DNA of 64,000 bases from the NCBI RefSeq assembly GCF_010669285.1, contig NZ_CP048711.1, positions 3,162,001 to 3,226,000 of the forward strand, read 5' to 3'. This document shows, one piece after another, positions 27,088 through 37,218 of the stretch. Under the pieces are notes generated by a model that saw only the letters and a program-made list of their open reading frames with translations, did not search any database and was not told the origin of the DNA. This stretch comes from Kineobactrum salinum. GTDB lineage: Bacteria > Pseudomonadota > Gammaproteobacteria > Pseudomonadales > Halieaceae. Positions within the stretch are counted from its first letter, which is position 1; each line of letters opens with the position of its first letter. Made by a program: the position numbers and the translations under genes.

Positions 27088-27841
27088 TTGGCCGGCTCCG
27101 GCCCGGGTGCGGGCGTTTACCACCACCCGCGAGGGCGGGGTCAGCAGCGGCCCTTACCAGAGTTTCAACCTGGGGGATCACGTCGGCGATGACCGCGCCG
27201 CGGTGGCGGCGAACCGGACCCGGCTGCAGGCCCTGCTGCCGCCGGGCAGTGGTGTTCAGTGGCTGCGACAGTGCCACGGCAACGAGGTCGTGGCCGCCGG
27301 CGCTGACCGCCAGGCGCCGTCTGCAGACGCCTGCTGGACAGGCCGTTCACAGCTGGCCTGTGCCGTGCTGACCGCCGATTGCCTGCCGGTGCTGTTTTGC
27401 GACCGCGCCGCGACGGTGGTGGCGGCGGCGCACGCCGGTTGGCGGGGACTGCTGGCGGGCGTTCTGGAACGCACTGTGGAGGCGCTGCCGGTGGCTCCCG
27501 GCGAGTTGCTGGCCTGGCTGGGGCCGGCCATAGGTCCGGCGCGGTTTGAGGTGGGCGCGGAGGTGCGCGAAGCCTTCTGCGCCGGGTCCGGACTCGGTTC
27601 GGATGAGCTCGCGGCCTGTTTTCAGGCCAGCGCCCGCCGCGACCACTATCTTGCTGATCTCTACGGCCTGGCCCGGCTGCGGCTGTGCTGCGCGGGCGTC
27701 GAGCGGGTATTTGGCGGCGGCTTCTGTACCTTTGCCGACGCCGCCCGATTTTACTCCTACCGGCGTGACGGCCAGACCGGACGCATGGCCAGCTTGATCC
27801 ACCTCAATGAAGTCGCCAATCCGTGCCAAACCCGCACTTGA
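27071..27841 (+). CDS. pgeF: polyphenol oxidase-fold peptidoglycan-editing enzyme (YfiH/PgeF)
   Basis: A 256-residue protein of the multicopper-like YfiH family. Metal-binding motifs are QCHGNEV, LTADCLPVLF and AAHAGWRGL. In E. coli the protein removes wrongly incorporated amino acids from peptidoglycan precursors. The GTG start at 27071 was chosen since it has GAGG 9 bases upstream and begins just before the conserved ARVRAFTTTREGGVS; longer frames read through rluD. Its stop codon overlaps the -35 box of the clpB heat-shock promoter. Confidence 0.9.
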   Translation: MLLEPDWPAPARVRAFTTTREGGVSSGPYQSFNLGDHVGDDRAAVAANRTRLQALLPPGSGVQWLRQCHGNEVVAAGADRQAPSADACWTGRSQLACAVLTADCLPVLFCDRAATVVAAAHAGWRGLLAGVLERTVEALPVAPGELLAWLGPAIGPARFEVGAEVREAFCAGSGLGSDELAACFQASARRDHYLADLYGLARLRLCCAGVERVFGGGFCTFADAARFYSYRRDGQTGRMASLIHLNEVANPCQTRT

Positions 27842-27865
27842 AACAGGGGCATTCCCCCCCCATCT
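27837..27865 (+). promoter_or_regulatory. sigma-32 heat-shock promoter of clpB
   Basis: CTTGAAA at 27837-27843, a 14-base spacer and CCCCATCT at 27858-27865 match the E. coli RpoH consensus (CTTGAAA, 13-17 bases, CCCCATNT) at every defined position. It lies about 60 bp upstream of clpB, overlapping the pgeF stop codon. Confidence 0.92.
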
Positions 27866-27922
27866 AAGCCAGCATAGACACTTGAGCCGCCGCGAAGCGC
27901 TGGCGCCAAAGGAGAGCATGGC

Positions 27923-30498
27923 ATGAGGATGGATAAACTGACGAATCAGCTGCAGCTGGCGCTGGCGGATGCCCAGTCCATCGCACTGGGCAAGGATCAC
28001 AATTTCATTGAACCCCTGCATTTGCTGGCCGCATTGCTGCAGCAGCAGGGTGGTTCCACCCGGCCCTGCTGCAACGGGCGGGGGCGGACGTCGCCGGATT
28101 GAGCGCCGCGGCGGGCAAGGCGCTGGAGGCGCTGCCCACCGTCAGCGGCGGCGGTGGTGATATTCACATGTCCAACGACCTGGGCCGGATATTGAATGTC
28201 AGCGACAAGCTGGCCCAGAAGGGCGGTGACAGCTACATTTCCAGTGAGCTGGTGTTGCTGGCCATGCTGGAGAGCAAGACCACCGCGGGCGAGCTGCTGC
28301 AGCAACACGGCGCGACCGCACTCGCGCTGCAGGCGGCGATAGAGCAGCTGCGCGGAGGTGAGGCAGTGAACAACCCGGAGGCGGAAGAGTCCAGGCAGGC
28401 CCTGGAAAAATACACGATCGATCTGACTGAACGGGCCGAAGAGGGCAAGCTGGACCCGGTGATCGGGCGCGATGACGAAATCCGCCGTACCATCCAGGTG
28501 CTGCAGCGGCGTACCAAGAACAATCCGGTGTTGATCGGCGAGCCCGGGGTCGGCAAGACGGCGATCATCGAAGGGTTGGCGCAGCGGGTAATCAACGGTG
28601 AGGTCCCGGAGGGCCTGAAGGACAAGCGCATCCTGTCCCTGGACCTGGGCGCGCTGTTGGCGGGCGCCAAGTTCCGCGGCGATTTCGAGGAGCGCCTGAA
28701 AGCGGTGCTGAATGAACTTTCCAAGCAGGAAGGCCGCATCATCCTGTTCATCGACGAGTTGCACACGATGGTGGGCGCCGGCAAGGCCGAGGGCTCCATG
28801 GATGCCGGCAATATGCTGAAACCGGCGTTGGCCCGCGGCGAGCTGCACTGCGTCGGCGCCACCACCCTGGATGAGTATCGCAAGTACGTAGAGAAGGACA
28901 AGGCCCTGGAGCGCCGCTTCCAGAAGGTGCTGGTGGACGAGCCCAACGAGGAGGACACGATTGCCATCCTGCGCGGCCTGAAAGAGCGCTATGAGGTACA
29001 TCACGGCGTCGATATCACTGACAGCGCAATCATTGCCGCGGCCAAACTGTCCCAGCGTTACATCACCGACCGTCAGTTGCCTGACAAGGCCATCGACCTG
29101 ATCGACGAGGCTGCCAGCCGCATCCGCATGGAGATCGACTCCAAGCCGGAGGCCATGGATCGCCTGGAGCGGCGCCTGATCCAGCTAAAGATCGAGCGCG
29201 AGGCGGTGAAGAAGGACAAGGACCCCGCCGCCAGCAAGCAGGTGGAACTGCTGGACGAACAGATCGAAAAGGTACAGCGCGAGTTTTCCGACCTGGAGGA
29301 GGTGTGGAAGGCGGAAAAGGCCTCTCTACAGGGCGCCGCCCAGATCAAGAGTGAAATCGAGCAGGCCAAGCTGGACATGGAGGCCGCCCGCCGCGCCGGT
29401 GACTTGACCCGCATGTCGGAATTGCAGTACGGCAAAATGCCGGAGCTGGAAAAACAGCTGCAGGCCGCCCAGGAGGCGGAGACCGTCGAGCGCACCCTGC
29501 TGCGCAACAAGGTCACCGAGGAAGAGGTGGCTGAAGTGGTCTCGCGCTGGACAGGCATCCCGATTAGCAAGATGCTGGAGGGAGACCGCGACAAGCTGCT
29601 GCGGATGGAGAGTTCCCTGCATCAGCGGGTGGTGGGGCAGAACGAGGCCGTGGTGGCCGTGTCCAACGCCGTGCGCCGTTCCCGCGCCGGCCTGTCGGAT
29701 CCCAACCGGCCCAATGGGTCCTTCCTGTTCCTCGGCCCCACCGGGGTGGGCAAGACCGAACTGTGCAAGGCCCTGGCCGAGTTTCTGTTCGACAGTGAGC
29801 AGGCCATGGTGCGCGTAGACATGTCCGAATTCATGGAGAAGCACTCGGTGGCGCGGATGATCGGTGCGCCACCCGGCTACGTTGGCTACGAGGAGGGTGG
29901 CTACCTGACGGAGGCGGTGCGCCGCCGTCCCTATTCCCTGCTGCTGCTGGACGAGGTGGAGAAGGCCCACCCGGACGTCTTCAACATCCTGTTGCAGGTG
30001 CTGGAGGACGGCCGCCTGACCGACGGCCAGGGCCGCACTGTGGACTTCCGCAATACCGTGATCGTGATGACCTCCAACCTGGCCTCTGACCTGATCCAGG
30101 AAATGGCCGCCGCGAACAACTATGAGGCGATGAAATCAGCGGTGATGGGCGTCGTGGGCAGTCATTTCCGCCCGGAATTCATCAACCGCATCGACGAGAC
30201 TGTGGTCTTCCATCCGCTGGCTGCCGATCAGATCCGCGGTATCGCTGACATCCAGCTGCAGTCGCTGCGCAAGCGGCTGGAGGAACGTGAACTGGCCATC
30301 GAAATCAGCGATGCCTTCATGGATCGCCTTGCTGCCACCGGCTACGATCCGGTATACGGCGCCCGCCCGCTGAAACGTGCGATCCAGCAGGAACTGGAAA
30401 ATCCGCTGGCCCAGCGTATCCTCTCCGGCGAGTACACGGCGGGAGACACCATCGTAGTGGATGTGGACGGCGAATCGACCAGTTTCGGCAAGCAATAG
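27923..30498 (+). CDS. clpB: ATP-dependent chaperone ClpB, frame broken at 28064-28066
   Basis: A heat-shock disaggregase working with DnaK. ATG 27923 ([19 protein letters not shown]) matches the usual N-terminus and has AAAGGAG 6 bases upstream. One more C in CCC at 28064-28066 restores the frame (STRPLLQRAG) and gives 858 residues, near the E. coli length of 857. Both AAA+ modules are intact, with Walker [10 protein letters not shown] and GPTGVGKTE and the coiled-coil M domain between them. The N-terminal half-domain would be lost if the break were real. Confidence 0.96.
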
Positions 30499-30517
30499 AC
30501 ACAAAATAGGGTCCGCT

Positions 30518-30549
30518 GCCTGACACCGTGCCCCGGCGCGGTGTCAGGC
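30518..30549. terminator. hairpin after clpB
   Basis: An 11-bp perfect inverted repeat (GCCTGACACCG ... CGGTGTCAGGC, loop 10 nt) lies 20 bases after the clpB stop. It lacks a T-tract, so an intrinsic terminator is uncertain; it may stabilise the 3' end. The rest of the 229-bp spacer to pilE shows no gene. Confidence 0.45.
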
Positions 30550-30727
30550 CGTCACTCCCTTCCGTAAATGCATCCTGTCTCCCGGCGGCATTGCTCCTGT
30601 GCCGCTCCGCCGGGGAAAATCCTGCCGCCCATCGGCCTGGCCTTGCCGTCCGTCAGCTTGTCGTAGACATACAGTCCCGCTCTATTATGGTAGGCAGTTC
30701 AATCAATACGCGCGCGCAAGGTAGAGC

Positions 30728-31141
30728 ATGGCTGCAACTGGAATGCCGGAAAGGGTGTCTGAACGGGGTTTTACCCTGATAGAGCTGATGATTGTGGTGG
30801 CAATTGTCGCCATCCTCGTTGTGGTCGCTTACCCCTCCTACCTGAAATATACCGTCCGGGCCAACCGTGCAGAAGCCCAGGCTTATCTGATGGAACTGGC
30901 ACAACGGCAACAGCAATATTTCACCGATGCGCGGGCTTACGCAGCCAATGAAGGTTTGTTGAACATGGAGCCTCCCGACAGGGTGGAGAGTAACTATGCG
31001 ATCAGTTTCACCCTCGCTGCCGGCCCGCCTCCTGCCTTTACCGTGACGGCCACACCCCGGGCGGGAAGCCCGCAGGTGGGCGACGGCGTTCTCACAATCA
31101 ACAATGCGGGGCAAAAACTCAGGGGTGCCGAGCCGTGGTGA
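30728..31141 (+). CDS. pilE: type IV minor pilin PilE, second cluster
   Basis: A 137-residue prepilin with SERGFTLIELMIVVAIVAIL (cleavage site and helix) followed by a pilin core with MELAQRQQQYFTDARAYA, a conserved PilE segment. Unlike the first cluster's PilE it has no cysteine pair. It is first here, whereas pilE is last in the first cluster. The stop TGA overlaps the next gene's GTG start. Confidence 0.87.
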   Translation: MAATGMPERVSERGFTLIELMIVVAIVAILVVVAYPSYLKYTVRANRAEAQAYLMELAQRQQQYFTDARAYAANEGLLNMEPPDRVESNYAISFTLAAGPPPAFTVTATPRAGSPQVGDGVLTINNAGQKLRGAEPW

Positions 31142-31674
31142 ACCCCTTCCGGCTTCCTGCCTTGCCCGCCGCCATTGTGCAGTCGGGCAGAGCGCGCCGC
31201 ATCCCGTGGGCCGGGGAAGGCGGTTTCACACTTGTCGAGCTGATGATAGGGCTTGTGCTGTTGGCTGTGTTGCTGGGCCTCGGGATTCCGTCATTCCAGT
31301 CACTGATAGCGAATCAACGTATCCGCGCTATCAGCAGCGATCTCCGCATGACGCTTAATACGGCCCGTTCGGAGGCCGTGAAGCGGAACCGGACGATAAC
31401 CGTGACCGCACAGGATGGTGTGGACAACCTGGACTGGAGCAAGGGCTGGATCGTGGCAAGCCCTGTGGCAGGGGATCCTTCACTGCTCAGCCATACACAG
31501 GGGGTGGGAGCGGCGATATCCGGTCCCGCGCAAGTTCAGTTCAGTCCCTCGGGCCGTGTCGCCATAGCGGGAGGAGCCGAGTGGGAAATCCGGATCGCGG
31601 GCGGAGCCACGAGGTCCAGCTGCCTGACATTGTCTGTCGATGGACGCACCAGTTCTGACAAGGGGGACTGCTAG
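31135..31674 (+). CDS. fimT: type IV minor pilin, FimT/GspH family, second cluster
   Basis: A 179-residue prepilin with GEGGFTLVELMIGLVLLAVLLGLG as processing site and helix, then MTLNTARSEAVKRNRTITV, the typical GspH continuation, and Cys in the C-terminal GDC. The start is one of two overlapping GTG codons (31135 or 31138) inside the pilE stop region, so translation is coupled. The leader before Gly-Gly is unusually long. Confidence 0.87.
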   Translation: MVNPFRLPALPAAIVQSGRARRIPWAGEGGFTLVELMIGLVLLAVLLGLGIPSFQSLIANQRIRAISSDLRMTLNTARSEAVKRNRTITVTAQDGVDNLDWSKGWIVASPVAGDPSLLSHTQGVGAAISGPAQVQFSPSGRVAIAGGAEWEIRIAGGATRSSCLTLSVDGRTSSDKGDC

Positions 31675-31676
31675 CA

Positions 31677-32252
31677 ATGAACGCAGTGGGAGTGCCGGTC
31701 AATGCCAGGGGCATCACACTCATTGAAGTGCTGATAACCCTGCTCATCGTGGCGATAGGCCTGCTCGGCCTGGCCGGGCTCCAGGTTACGACGATATCCA
31801 GCCAGTTCGAAGCCTACCAGCGCGCGCAGGCTGTCCTGTTGCTGGAGGACATGGCCAACCGTATCCGGGTAAACGCACCGGCAGCCCGGGCGGGCAACTA
31901 TCCCGATGGTGACAGCTACGGCCTGGGCGTCGATCCCGAAAACATACCCGACTGCTCTATCGAGGCAACGACACAAGCCAGAGATCTCTGCGAATGGGGC
32001 AATGCGCTGGCGGGCGTCGATGTTCTGCGGGACAGCCAGGGTCTGGGGAGCATCATCGGCGCCCGTGGTTGCATAGAAAATCTTGCCGGCTCGGCGGATG
32101 GCGAGGGTGTCGTTCGGGTCAGCATTGCCTGGCAGGGCTCGGTCCCCACGGTTGCCCCCGCCAACTTGTGCGGCAAGGATGCCTTTGGCGCTGATGACCG
32201 CATCCGCAGAGTGGTAAGCGTGGATGTGGTGCTGGCCTTTCTGGGGTTATAG
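31677..32252 (+). CDS. pilV: type IV minor pilin PilV, second cluster
   Basis: A 191-residue prepilin with ITLIEVLITLLIVAIGLLGL helix and the PilV-type LLEDMANRIRVNAPAARAGN segment, then a cysteine-bearing core (IPDCSIEA, RDLCEWGNAL, RGCIENLA, NLCGKDAF). It starts two bases after fimT. Sequence identity to the first cluster's PilV is low beyond the helix, so the two clusters are not a recent duplication. Confidence 0.86.
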   Translation: MNAVGVPVNARGITLIEVLITLLIVAIGLLGLAGLQVTTISSQFEAYQRAQAVLLLEDMANRIRVNAPAARAGNYPDGDSYGLGVDPENIPDCSIEATTQARDLCEWGNALAGVDVLRDSQGLGSIIGARGCIENLAGSADGEGVVRVSIAWQGSVPTVAPANLCGKDAFGADDRIRRVVSVDVVLAFLGL

Positions 32253-32254
32253 GG

Positions 32255-33259
32255 ATGACATTGGCACACTCCACTTGTCGGAAACGTAGCCTGGTTAGCG
32301 GCTTTGGCATCATTGAGATTATGGTGGCTCTGGCCCTGGGGGCTGTGCTCCTGCTCGGCGTCACCGAAATATTCAGCAACAACAGCCTCACCCGTGCGGA
32401 AGTGGAGCGCACGAGCTTGCAGATCGAAAGCGGTGCCTATGCTCTGGGGCTATTGGAAGGCGAGTTGGCAAATGCCGGATACTGGGGTGAAGCTGATGAA
32501 CGGCCGGCCGATACCGCATCGCTGCCACCGGTCTGTCCCATAACGGCAGCGGAGATCGAGGCTGCGATGGGCTATCCTGTACAGGGAGCCGGTGCTGCCG
32601 CCTGTATGGTTTCACCCAAGGCTGGGACCGATTATATAGCCATAAGACGGGCAAATAGCTGTGCATTTGATTCCTGTCCTGCACCCGTCCCCGATTTCGC
32701 CTTCTACATGCAGGTTAACGCCTGCTTTAATCCGCTGGATCCGGATGAGGATCCACCCGGGGTGACGGTCTATATAAGGCAGACGCCGGGAGAAATGGCG
32801 AATCTGGCAACGGGCTCCCGGCTGGCCAACTTTGGTGCGCAGCGGGACTGTACAACGGCGGCCCCCATATATGGTCTGCACAACAGGGTCTTTTACGTCA
32901 ATTCGGACGATGAACTGGTTCGCGCGGAACTGACGGAGGACGGTTATATCCAGACGGTACTGGTTGAAGGCGTTGAGATGATGGCGTTTGAATATGGCAT
33001 TGATCAGGACGGCGATGGACAGGTGGATGTACAGGCGTCTCCCGGCACTGACCCTGTGTCCTGGTCAAACGTGTCGATGGTCCGGGTGTCTTTGGTGATA
33101 CGCAATCTCGAATCCACAGCGGGCTATCTTGACAACCGAAGCTACAGGGTGGCCGGCAATGACTACACAGTCCCGGCGGCACTGCAAAGCCACAAGAGAC
33201 AGGTCTACTCGAGAACGGTGGGGCTGCGCAATGTTGCCGGCAGGCGAGAGCTGCCATGA
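32255..33259 (+). CDS. pilW: type IV minor pilin PilW, second cluster
   Basis: A 334-residue protein with FGIIEIMVALALGAVLLLGV helix, then GAYALGLLEGELANAGYWG, the PilW motif. The C-terminal part has FEYGIDQDGDGQVD, aligned with FGIDSSGDGVPN of the first PilW, so a Ca-like acidic loop recurs in both. It overlaps pilX by four bases. Confidence 0.86.
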   Translation: MTLAHSTCRKRSLVSGFGIIEIMVALALGAVLLLGVTEIFSNNSLTRAEVERTSLQIESGAYALGLLEGELANAGYWGEADERPADTASLPPVCPITAAEIEAAMGYPVQGAGAAACMVSPKAGTDYIAIRRANSCAFDSCPAPVPDFAFYMQVNACFNPLDPDEDPPGVTVYIRQTPGEMANLATGSRLANFGAQRDCTTAAPIYGLHNRVFYVNSDDELVRAELTEDGYIQTVLVEGVEMMAFEYGIDQDGDGQVDVQASPGTDPVSWSNVSMVRVSLVIRNLESTAGYLDNRSYRVAGNDYTVPAALQSHKRQVYSRTVGLRNVAGRRELP

Positions 33260-33797
33260 ACAGTGTTCGTCGTGACAGGCAGCGGGGCGTTATCCTGGTG
33301 GTCGCGCTTATCATGCTTCTCGCCGTGACACTTATCGCCGTCACAGCAGCCAACCTGGTGCAGACGAATCTGCGTGTTGTCCAGAACATGGAGAGCCGGG
33401 ATATGGCCGGTTTGCAGCCAATGCGGCGGTCGAGGAGGCCATCAGCTCTAATCGATTTACCGCAACTCCCGGGGCGGTCTTTCTTGAAAATTGTGGCCAG
33501 GCAAACCGCAAGTGCTACGACTTCAATAATGACGGCACCAACGACATTCTGGTGGATGTCGAGCCGCCCAGTTGTGTCGTGGTTATCCCGATTGAAAACT
33601 CGGAACTGGATGCTTTCAATTCGCCTGCTGAGGCCAGTTGTTATTTTCCCCCGGGAACGTATTCCATGTGTGCAAGGTCGGTTTGGGAGTTTCGCGCCAC
33701 GGCAAGGGATGCGGTAACCGGTGCAGAGGTGGTGATTCGCCAGGGTGTCTCGGTGCTCACCACTACCAATAGGATTGACGTTGCCTGCCCTGTGTAG
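33256..33797 (+). CDS. pilX: type IV minor pilin PilX, second cluster, frame broken near 33407-33410
   Basis: The first frame gives QRGVILVVALIMLLAVTLIA (helix) up to ESRDMA. The downstream frame continues with FAANAAVEEAISSNRFTA and runs to the stop at 33797. One missing C or G at 33407-33410 (GCCGGT) explains the switch and yields a ~180-residue PilX. The downstream part includes two Cys-containing segments (ENCGQANRKC, EASCYFPPG). If real, the break would leave only a short helix peptide and disrupt the operon. Confidence 0.78.
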
Positions 33798-33816
33798 AGC
33801 GCGAAGGAGTATCGTT

Positions 33817-36800
33817 ATGAACGGTTTGTCCATATGGTTGAAAGTCGTCGTACTTGTGCTGGGTGCCGTGTCCTATGCATCTCACGCGGAGGATATCGAT
33901 ATTTTTGCAGGCGACGCGGATGTCGACGCTGGCTTGCCCAACATCATCTTCGTGCTCGACAACACAGCCAACTGGTCGAGGCAGAGCCAGAAGTGGCCGG
34001 GCGGCAACACCCAGGGTCAGTCCGAGGTGCGCGCAATCAAGCTTGCCCTGCAGGATCAGATCGGCAAGTTGAATGTCGGATTCATGATGTTCACTACCCA
34101 GGGCAGTGCCAATGAGGATGGCGGCTATGTTCGCTTCAATCTCCAGGCTCTGACCGAAGACGCTTATGGCCAGTTTTCCCAGGTACTGGATACGGTCTTC
34201 GACGGCATCAATGATTCTATAGAAAAACGGAATTCCAATACGGCCTTTGGCAATCTCATGGCCGACTACTACAACTATCTTGCGGGAAGCAACCAGACCT
34301 ATAACGGTTCGGGCACGCCGGGTTCCCTCGCAGATTCGGAAGGATACACAACGGATTACAGTCTGTTCAAATCGCCGTTGAGTACACTGGATGTCTGCAC
34401 CAACACCTATCTTATTTTCATCGGAAACCCGAGCAGCAGTGGTCCGACCGATGACAGCTCCAGCAACAGTGACCGCTTGCGCGCGCTGTATGCCGATGCC
34501 GGCGCTACAGCGCCTGACGCGCTCGCCGGTGGGGCGGGTTCGCCGCTGCCGCTGCCCGGCTTTACCACGACCACGACGGTCGAGCCGGGTACTCCTCTGG
34601 GTCCTTCGGGCTCCTGCTGGAAGAATTCCGAGCAGGCCCAGTGTTCCATCGAGGAAAACGCTCCCGGTGGAAAATGCGAAGCCTTCGAGGACTGCGCTTG
34701 TGTCGCGGTATCAACCAATACCTCTGGCTGCATAACCACGGGCAAGCCCGACAACAGAACCGCCCGTTTTGATGTCGAGGTCGGGGGCAGTACCTCCACC
34801 ACAGTGACGCCTACCGGCATTGACGATACGACCACCGGGCGTTCCTTCAATCTCGACGACTGGTCGAAGTTTCTTTTTAATTACGGCATACCGGTAACCG
34901 TCGAGCAGGATGATACGACAGTCACCCAGCATGTCTCGGTCGTCACCTACACCATCGACGTGTTCAACAAGCAGCAGAATGCCGCTCACAGCGGCCTGTT
35001 ATTCAGTGCAGCCCAGGTGGGTGGCGGACGGTATTTCCAGGCCAGGAATGAAGACCAGCTGGTCGATGCAATAGGCGGCGCGGTGTCAGACATACTGTCG
35101 GTCAGCACCACCTTCGCTGCGGTTACCCTGCCGCTGAGCACAACCAATCGAACCCAGCAGGACAATCAGGTATTTATCGGCATGTTCCGCCCTGCGCCGG
35201 GCGAGAAACCGCGGTGGTTCGGTAATCTGAAGACCTACCAGATCGGCCTGTTCGATGGTGTGCCGGAATTGGCGGATGTGAACCTGAAGCGTGCCATCAA
35301 TCCCCTGACAGGCTTTGCAACCGAGTGTGCAGTCAGTTTCTGGACGGAGGATTCGGGGAATTTCTGGGAGAGCCTCGGGGTGGCGCCACCTCCGCGCGGG
35401 CAGTGTTTGCCTTCGCCGGGAACCAGTGACTGGTCGGACCTTCCGGATGGCCCGTTCGTGGAAAAGGGCGGCGCGGCCCAGATGGTCCGGCAGGCTGCCT
35501 CCAGGGGTTTGTATACCGTGGCGGATGGCGTTCTGGCAGAGCTCAACGCGGCAGCCCTGGGGAGCCAGACCCTCTTTGACTACCTGGTGGGTATTGCGCC
35601 CGGTATCAACGCTGCCGGTACTTTTGAGGCCATGCCGGAGGAGGGCCGCAGGCCCAGCATCCATGGTGATGTCGTGCATTCGCGGCCGCTTACGATCAGT
35701 TACGGCGGGGACAACGGCGTCACTGTATTCTATGGCTCCAATGACGGTGTCTATAGAGCCATAGACGCCTCAAATGGAGCCGAGAAATGGGGCCTGGTGG
35801 CGCCGGAGCATTTCACCCAGTTTGAGCGTCTGTACGACAACCACCCCATGATTCAATACACGGGGTTTGTTGGCGACGATGGCCCCGATTACGAGCGCAA
35901 GGACTACTTCTTTGACGGCTCCACCGGGCAGTTGGTGCTCTACAACGAAGATTCCGAGGTTGAGTTGGCGTACATCTATCCGACCATGCGGCGGGGCGGC
36001 AGGATGATCTATGCGCTGGACGTAACAGACCCCGCTGCCGCTCCGACATTTCTCTGGAGCAAGGGCTGTCCCAACCTGGACAACGATACCGGCTGCGATA
36101 CTGGATATGCCGGAATCGGACAGACATGGTCGACCCCTGTCGGAGGGTATGTTGGCGGTTATCTGGCTGGCGACAACAAGCCCCAGCCGATCATCATGTT
36201 CGGCGGTGGTTACGACGACTGTCTGTACGAAGACACCGCAGATTACGCCTGCGATGCCAACGCCAAGGGGCGTGGTGTCTACATAGTGGATGGCGCGACC
36301 GGCCAGCTGCTGAGGCATTTTCAGACAGATGGCCCGGTCGTGGGGGAAGTGGCGGCCGTCGATGTGCCGCGGCCAATCCAGGACGGCTTGTTCGAATACG
36401 CCTATGTGGCGGATGCCAGGGGCAGCCTCTGGAGGATCGACTTTACAACGCTCTCAGGCGCCTACCCATTTGCGATGACAACGCTTGCGCCGGAAGAGTG
36501 GACGATCACCAAAGTGGCCGAGACCGGGAACCGAACCCGGCGCTTCCTGAACCAGCCTGCCGTGGGTGTATTCAGGGAACGGGTCTTCGTTGCAATAGGC
36601 TCGGGTGATCGCGAGCGTCCGCTGGAGAGCAACTACCCCTACTCGGAGGACGTACAAAACCGGATCTATGCATTCATCGACAGGCCGGCGGCGCCCGTTC
36701 CCGACGGCGGCATCAGTCCGGTAGATCTGGATGGCGATACAATGATCGCAGTATCGGCTCCATCGCCCGACGAAGAGCTGCCGGAAGCGAATCCGTTACT

Positions 36801-37218
36801 GGGCACCGACGGCTGGTACATGGATCTGCCGGGCACTGGGGAGCAGATCGTGAACCAGGCAGCGATTGGCGGAGGAAGGGTGTTCTTCAACACCTACCAG
36901 CCCGGCGGCGTCAACACTGGTATTTGCACCAGACCTCTGGGTATCGCCAAGGGATACGGGCTCAGTCTCTTCAACCCGGAACTCACAGAAGGTGTCGAGA
37001 TAGACGGTGGTGGCATGCCGATCCCGCCGGTCATCGCGACGGTGCGGTTGCCCAACCAGTCACCTGTCGACTGCGAGGGTGATGCCTGCCCACCGCCGGC
37101 ACCAGGGCCCGTTATCACAATCTGTATAGGATGCGAGGGTTTCAAACCGGTCGAAATCGAACCCGAGGCGGCTCCGACGCGCAAGCGTATCTACTGGACC
37201 GAGGAGGTGGATGGTTGA
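33817..37218 (+). CDS. pilY1: type IV pilus tip-associated adhesin PilY1, second cluster
   Basis: A 1133-residue secreted protein; AAGGAG precedes the ATG at 33817. The signal peptide ends SHA. The N-terminal ~400 residues resemble a VWA domain: PNIIFVLDNTANWS near residue 42, with a degenerate MIDAS, and the long cysteine-containing loops expected of PilY1. The propeller follows with IHGDVVHSRPLTISYGGDNG, GSNDGVYRAIDASNG, RGGRMIYALDVTDP and YIVDGATGQLLRHF blades. It encodes an adhesin distinct from the 16.4 kb one, which lacks the VWA start. Confidence 0.92.
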   Translation: MNGLSIWLKVVVLVLGAVSYASHAEDIDIFAGDADVDAGLPNIIFVLDNTANWSRQSQKWPGGNTQGQSEVRAIKLALQDQIGKLNVGFMMFTTQGSANEDGGYVRFNLQALTEDAYGQFSQVLDTVFDGINDSIEKRNSNTAFGNLMADYYNYLAGSNQTYNGSGTPGSLADSEGYTTDYSLFKSPLSTLDVCTNTYLIFIGNPSSSGPTDDSSSNSDRLRALYADAGATAPDALAGGAGSPLPLPGFTTTTTVEPGTPLGPSGSCWKNSEQAQCSIEENAPGGKCEAFEDCACVAVSTNTSGCITTGKPDNRTARFDVEVGGSTSTTVTPTGIDDTTTGRSFNLDDWSKFLFNYGIPVTVEQDDTTVTQHVSVVTYTIDVFNKQQNAAHSGLLFSAAQVGGGRYFQARNEDQLVDAIGGAVSDILSVSTTFAAVTLPLSTTNRTQQDNQVFIGMFRPAPGEKPRWFGNLKTYQIGLFDGVPELADVNLKRAINPLTGFATECAVSFWTEDSGNFWESLGVAPPPRGQCLPSPGTSDWSDLPDGPFVEKGGAAQMVRQAASRGLYTVADGVLAELNAAALGSQTLFDYLVGIAPGINAAGTFEAMPEEGRRPSIHGDVVHSRPLTISYGGDNGVTVFYGSNDGVYRAIDASNGAEKWGLVAPEHFTQFERLYDNHPMIQYTGFVGDDGPDYERKDYFFDGSTGQLVLYNEDSEVELAYIYPTMRRGGRMIYALDVTDPAAAPTFLWSKGCPNLDNDTGCDTGYAGIGQTWSTPVGGYVGGYLAGDNKPQPIIMFGGGYDDCLYEDTADYACDANAKGRGVYIVDGATGQLLRHFQTDGPVVGEVAAVDVPRPIQDGLFEYAYVADARGSLWRIDFTTLSGAYPFAMTTLAPEEWTITKVAETGNRTRRFLNQPAVGVFRERVFVAIGSGDRERPLESNYPYSEDVQNRIYAFIDRPAAPVPDGGISPVDLDGDTMIAVSAPSPDEELPEANPLLGTDGWYMDLPGTGEQIVNQAAIGGGRVFFNTYQPGGVNTGICTRPLGIAKGYGLSLFNPELTEGVEIDGGGMPIPPVIATVRLPNQSPVDCEGDACPPPAPGPVITICIGCEGFKPVEIEPEAAPTRKRIYWTEEVDG

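Noticed and set aside
30518-30549. Strong intrinsic terminator after clpB
   Set aside because: The stem is good but no T-tract follows, so it is only listed as a low-confidence hairpin.
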